Part shown: positions 62,161 to 64,000 of the stretch, in pieces
Position numbering within the stretch: the stretch's first letter is position 1
Layout of the letters: every line of letters begins with the position of its first letter
NCBI GenBank assembly: GCA_025618425.1
Contig: CM046832.1
Coordinates: 24,959,059-25,023,058, forward strand
Length of the DNA stretch: 64,000 nucleotides
Reading direction: 5' to 3'
Origin: Heliocidaris tuberculata
Taxonomy: Eukaryota > Echinodermata > Echinoidea > Camarodonta > Echinometridae
Position numbers and translations under genes: made by a program
The notes under the pieces: generated by a model
What the model saw: only the letters and a program-made list of their open reading frames with translations
Database searches by the model: none
What the model was told of the DNA's origin: nothing

Positions 62161-62850
62161 ATGAAATATCGCCTACACACCCAATTCCTACAGAAATATA
62201 AAGAAGAGGAAATAACACCGAAAGGACTGAAGATCAAAAAGGCTTGTACATTTAACATCGATGAGTCGCATTCCCGAAAATGGCAACAGGCACTCGATGA
62301 CACTGCCTGCACATTGAGAGACATATGCGCCGAAGCAGCTGAATCGCATGTCGACACCCTGAAGGAAAACATCAGCACCCTCAAAGACCAGCTCCGTAAT
62401 GTCTGCTCCCCCAAGGACTATCACATCATACTGAACAAAATTAACAGAAATGTATGTATGTTACAAACTAAACTCATCAGAATAAAGAACAAGAAACTGG
62501 AGAAAGACAGAAGGCTAAACGAAACACACCTGTCTGCAAAAGCATCACCGTCTACGATCCAAACTCGGGGAGAGAATGACACAGACGAGGTCATAAACTC
62601 ACTGTCACCGCGAAACCAACGAACAAGTCACCAAGATGAAGTGGTCACCCCTCCGCCAGATTCACATCGGGAACACCACTCCCGGAGAAGTACATGCAGC
62701 AAATGTAAGCACAATTGTAAAGATAAGAAAAGTAATAACCGTAGATATAGTCGTAATATGTATGTGAAACGTAAGCGTAGATTACAAGGACATGATGTTG
62801 TGACAGAGTCCAACACCAGGTCTACAGTAGATAAGACTAATGTAGACTAG
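62161..62850 (+). pseudogene. Penelope-like ORF N-terminal fragment
   Basis: The ATG at 62161 is the probable start and follows an in-frame TAG at 62152. The product begins MKYRLHTQFLQKYKEEEI and matches copy 1 from ACTLRDICAEAAESH onward. It ends at a stop just past the breakpoint at 62847. The same frame is open upstream of the TAG from about 61933, so the TAG may be a mutation within a longer original frame. Confidence 0.8.
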
Positions 62851-63164
62851 GTAAAGAAAGGAACGTGTATAAATTGTGGGATAAAACTTTTATGCAATAT
62901 TGGGTAGGATTTAACCCAACTGAATATTTTTTTACCCAGCAAACAAGCATGTTCCCCCCTTTTAAAGTACACATTCAAAGAAAATCACAAATATGATAAA
63001 TAATGTATCACTAGAAACTAGCAAGTTAACAGATAGCAATCGTATCAGTTTAAAGTCAACTACATATCAGGTAATTAAACAATAATACAAATAAAACTAC
63101 CTCCCAGCATCTGCGATATACGAGCGCTTCGCCCAAAAAATAACAATGTTTCAATGAAGTCAAT
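62848..63164. other. Spacer beyond the Penelope breakpoint
   Basis: AT-rich unique sequence; nothing recognised. Confidence 0.4.
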
Positions 63165-63870
63165 AAAGGGAACAAACCTGTCCAAGCAGACGACGTCCGA
63201 TAAAGAATGAACATAAGTGCAGTGCAGTTATTTCTCAAATTATAAAGAATTTAGTATATTCAAATGCCCATATTTCACACCATTCTAAAATGGGAATGAA
63301 ACAGATTCTGATTACTGAAATCTTTTGTTTGTAAATATATAGGATGAGGGTTAATGAACAATCAAAGAAACCACACTTTCAAATTGAAAAGCCCGCTGAA
63401 TGATTGCAAGGATGGTATTTATCCCTCATTCAACGCCGAACGTCCAGCGGTGTATGCAGCTGTGAATGCAATGGCGTCTATTTTGTTTACAAGCAACTGA
63501 TTCCTTATTCTTGTAACGCTTCATTTTCCATCCAAATAAACCCATGCACGGGGTTCGAGTGAGGCAATATATGGATTAAACATAATAGACTAATGCTAGT
63601 GAAGTGAAATAACTGAAGAGAAGATGACAAAACAGGCACTGAAAATATGTGAGATGTTATGGGACATCGTCTGATTGTGCAATTAACGTCCTTCCTTTGA
63701 CGTCACACATTTCAGCGGTTTTTGGAGAGCTGTTCAGGTGCTATGTCGGGGCTGTATTTTAGCAATTTGTAATTGATAATAATCATTACTTCGAATGTTT
63801 GGAAGCGTCGAATTTTGACAAACTTGTCCGGTCTAAGCTTCACCTACGCAATAATGAAAATTAAGTCAGT
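63165..63870 (-). repeat. Dispersed repeat R, copy 2 (inverted relative to 44130-44850)
   Basis: On the minus strand this copy keeps the same anchors as copy 1, including AGCAGACGACGTCC, AAGTGTGGTTTCTTTGATTG and TAGGTGAAGCTTAGA. Similarity is roughly 75-80% by eye with several indels. It contains GTGACGTCA motifs like other foldbacks here. No gene is seen. Confidence 0.7.
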
Positions 63871-64000
63871 TTTAAAAATCAATGAATATCTACTTTAAAA
63901 AAAAAAACCATTATTGAGTGGTATACCTTTGACCTTTGCTGGTAGTATCTATAATGAAATCGTGGTGTAACGAGGAGATGTAGAGAAATGCAGACAATCC
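63871..64000. other. Window end, no feature recognised
   Basis: AT-rich with an A-run near 63897-63908. Confidence 0.4.

Larger units (their letters stand above)
61074..62847 (+). mobile_element. Penelope-like element, copy 2 (leader and N-terminal part, 3'-truncated)
   Basis: Unit 2, the leader (61407-62160) and the first ~228 codons of the ORF are present. Identity with copy 1 stops at about 62847, within the N-terminal region, so RT and endonuclease are missing. The leader up to 61945 also exists inverted at 6287-6850. The structure fits a head-to-tail tandem whose downstream member was later cut. Confidence 0.88.

Overview
The window is animal nuclear DNA, most likely from an echinoderm and probably a sea urchin. 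The evidence is AT-rich non-coding sequence with GT-AG introns, a Gal3-O-sulfotransferase-type gene, many poly-G/poly-C tracts, a tRNA-derived SINE, a TU-like foldback element, a Penelope-like element, CR1/L2-like LINEs and a Ty3/Gypsy element with the Gmr1 domain order. The species is not fixed by the sequence. There are no bacterial operons and no CRISPR array. Apart from one sulfotransferase exon and one candidate spliced small transcript, nearly everything recognisable is mobile or repetitive DNA.

Layout. 1-9.2 kb: AT-rich sequence with a TU-like foldback element (2826-5394) whose arms are inverted arrays of a ~17-bp unit, a minus-strand fragment of a Penelope-like element leader (6287-6850), and a complete tRNA-head SINE (8924-9195, minus) with a perfect 18-bp target duplication. 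10-22 kb: several long-TIR MITEs with TTAA ends, a G-rich tandem region (16.4-17.4 kb), a decayed satellite, and a candidate four-exon transcript (12.68-15.3 kb).

21-44 kb: a nest of retrotransposons. A minus-strand LINE (A) was split by a 6,555-bp Ty3/Gypsy element (24429-30983; 5-bp duplication GGTAT; LTRs differing at 2 positions) whose order is gag-PR-IN-RT-RH, the Gmr1 arrangement. A plus-strand LINE (B) was split by a second Ty3/Gypsy element (33125-40495; 4-bp duplication AAGC; LTRs differing at 1 of 204 positions) that uses a tRNA-Ser primer site and carries a PHD finger between RNase H and integrase. Both young-looking elements have pol frame breaks.

44-54 kb: more foldback/MITE copies, one with telomere-like (CCTAAC)n in its centre, a degenerate ~18-bp array, and a nearly perfect 2 x ~208-bp hairpin (52779-53203). 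54.7-56.0 kb: the one clear host gene, a minus-strand Gal3ST-like exon. 56.9-57.7 kb: a decayed minisatellite. 57.9-62.85 kb: a head-to-tail pair of Penelope-like elements (reverse transcriptase plus GIY-YIG endonuclease), with a tandem ~330-bp pseudo-LTR-like repeat between them and a candidate leader intron conserved in the copy 55 kb away. 63.2-63.9 kb: inverted copy of a repeat also seen at 44.1-44.9 kb.

The two Gypsy elements and the Penelope element would each supply their own copying machinery; the LINEs are dead hosts for the insertions. The sulfotransferase is unrelated to them and would act in the Golgi on galactose-terminated glycans or glycolipids.
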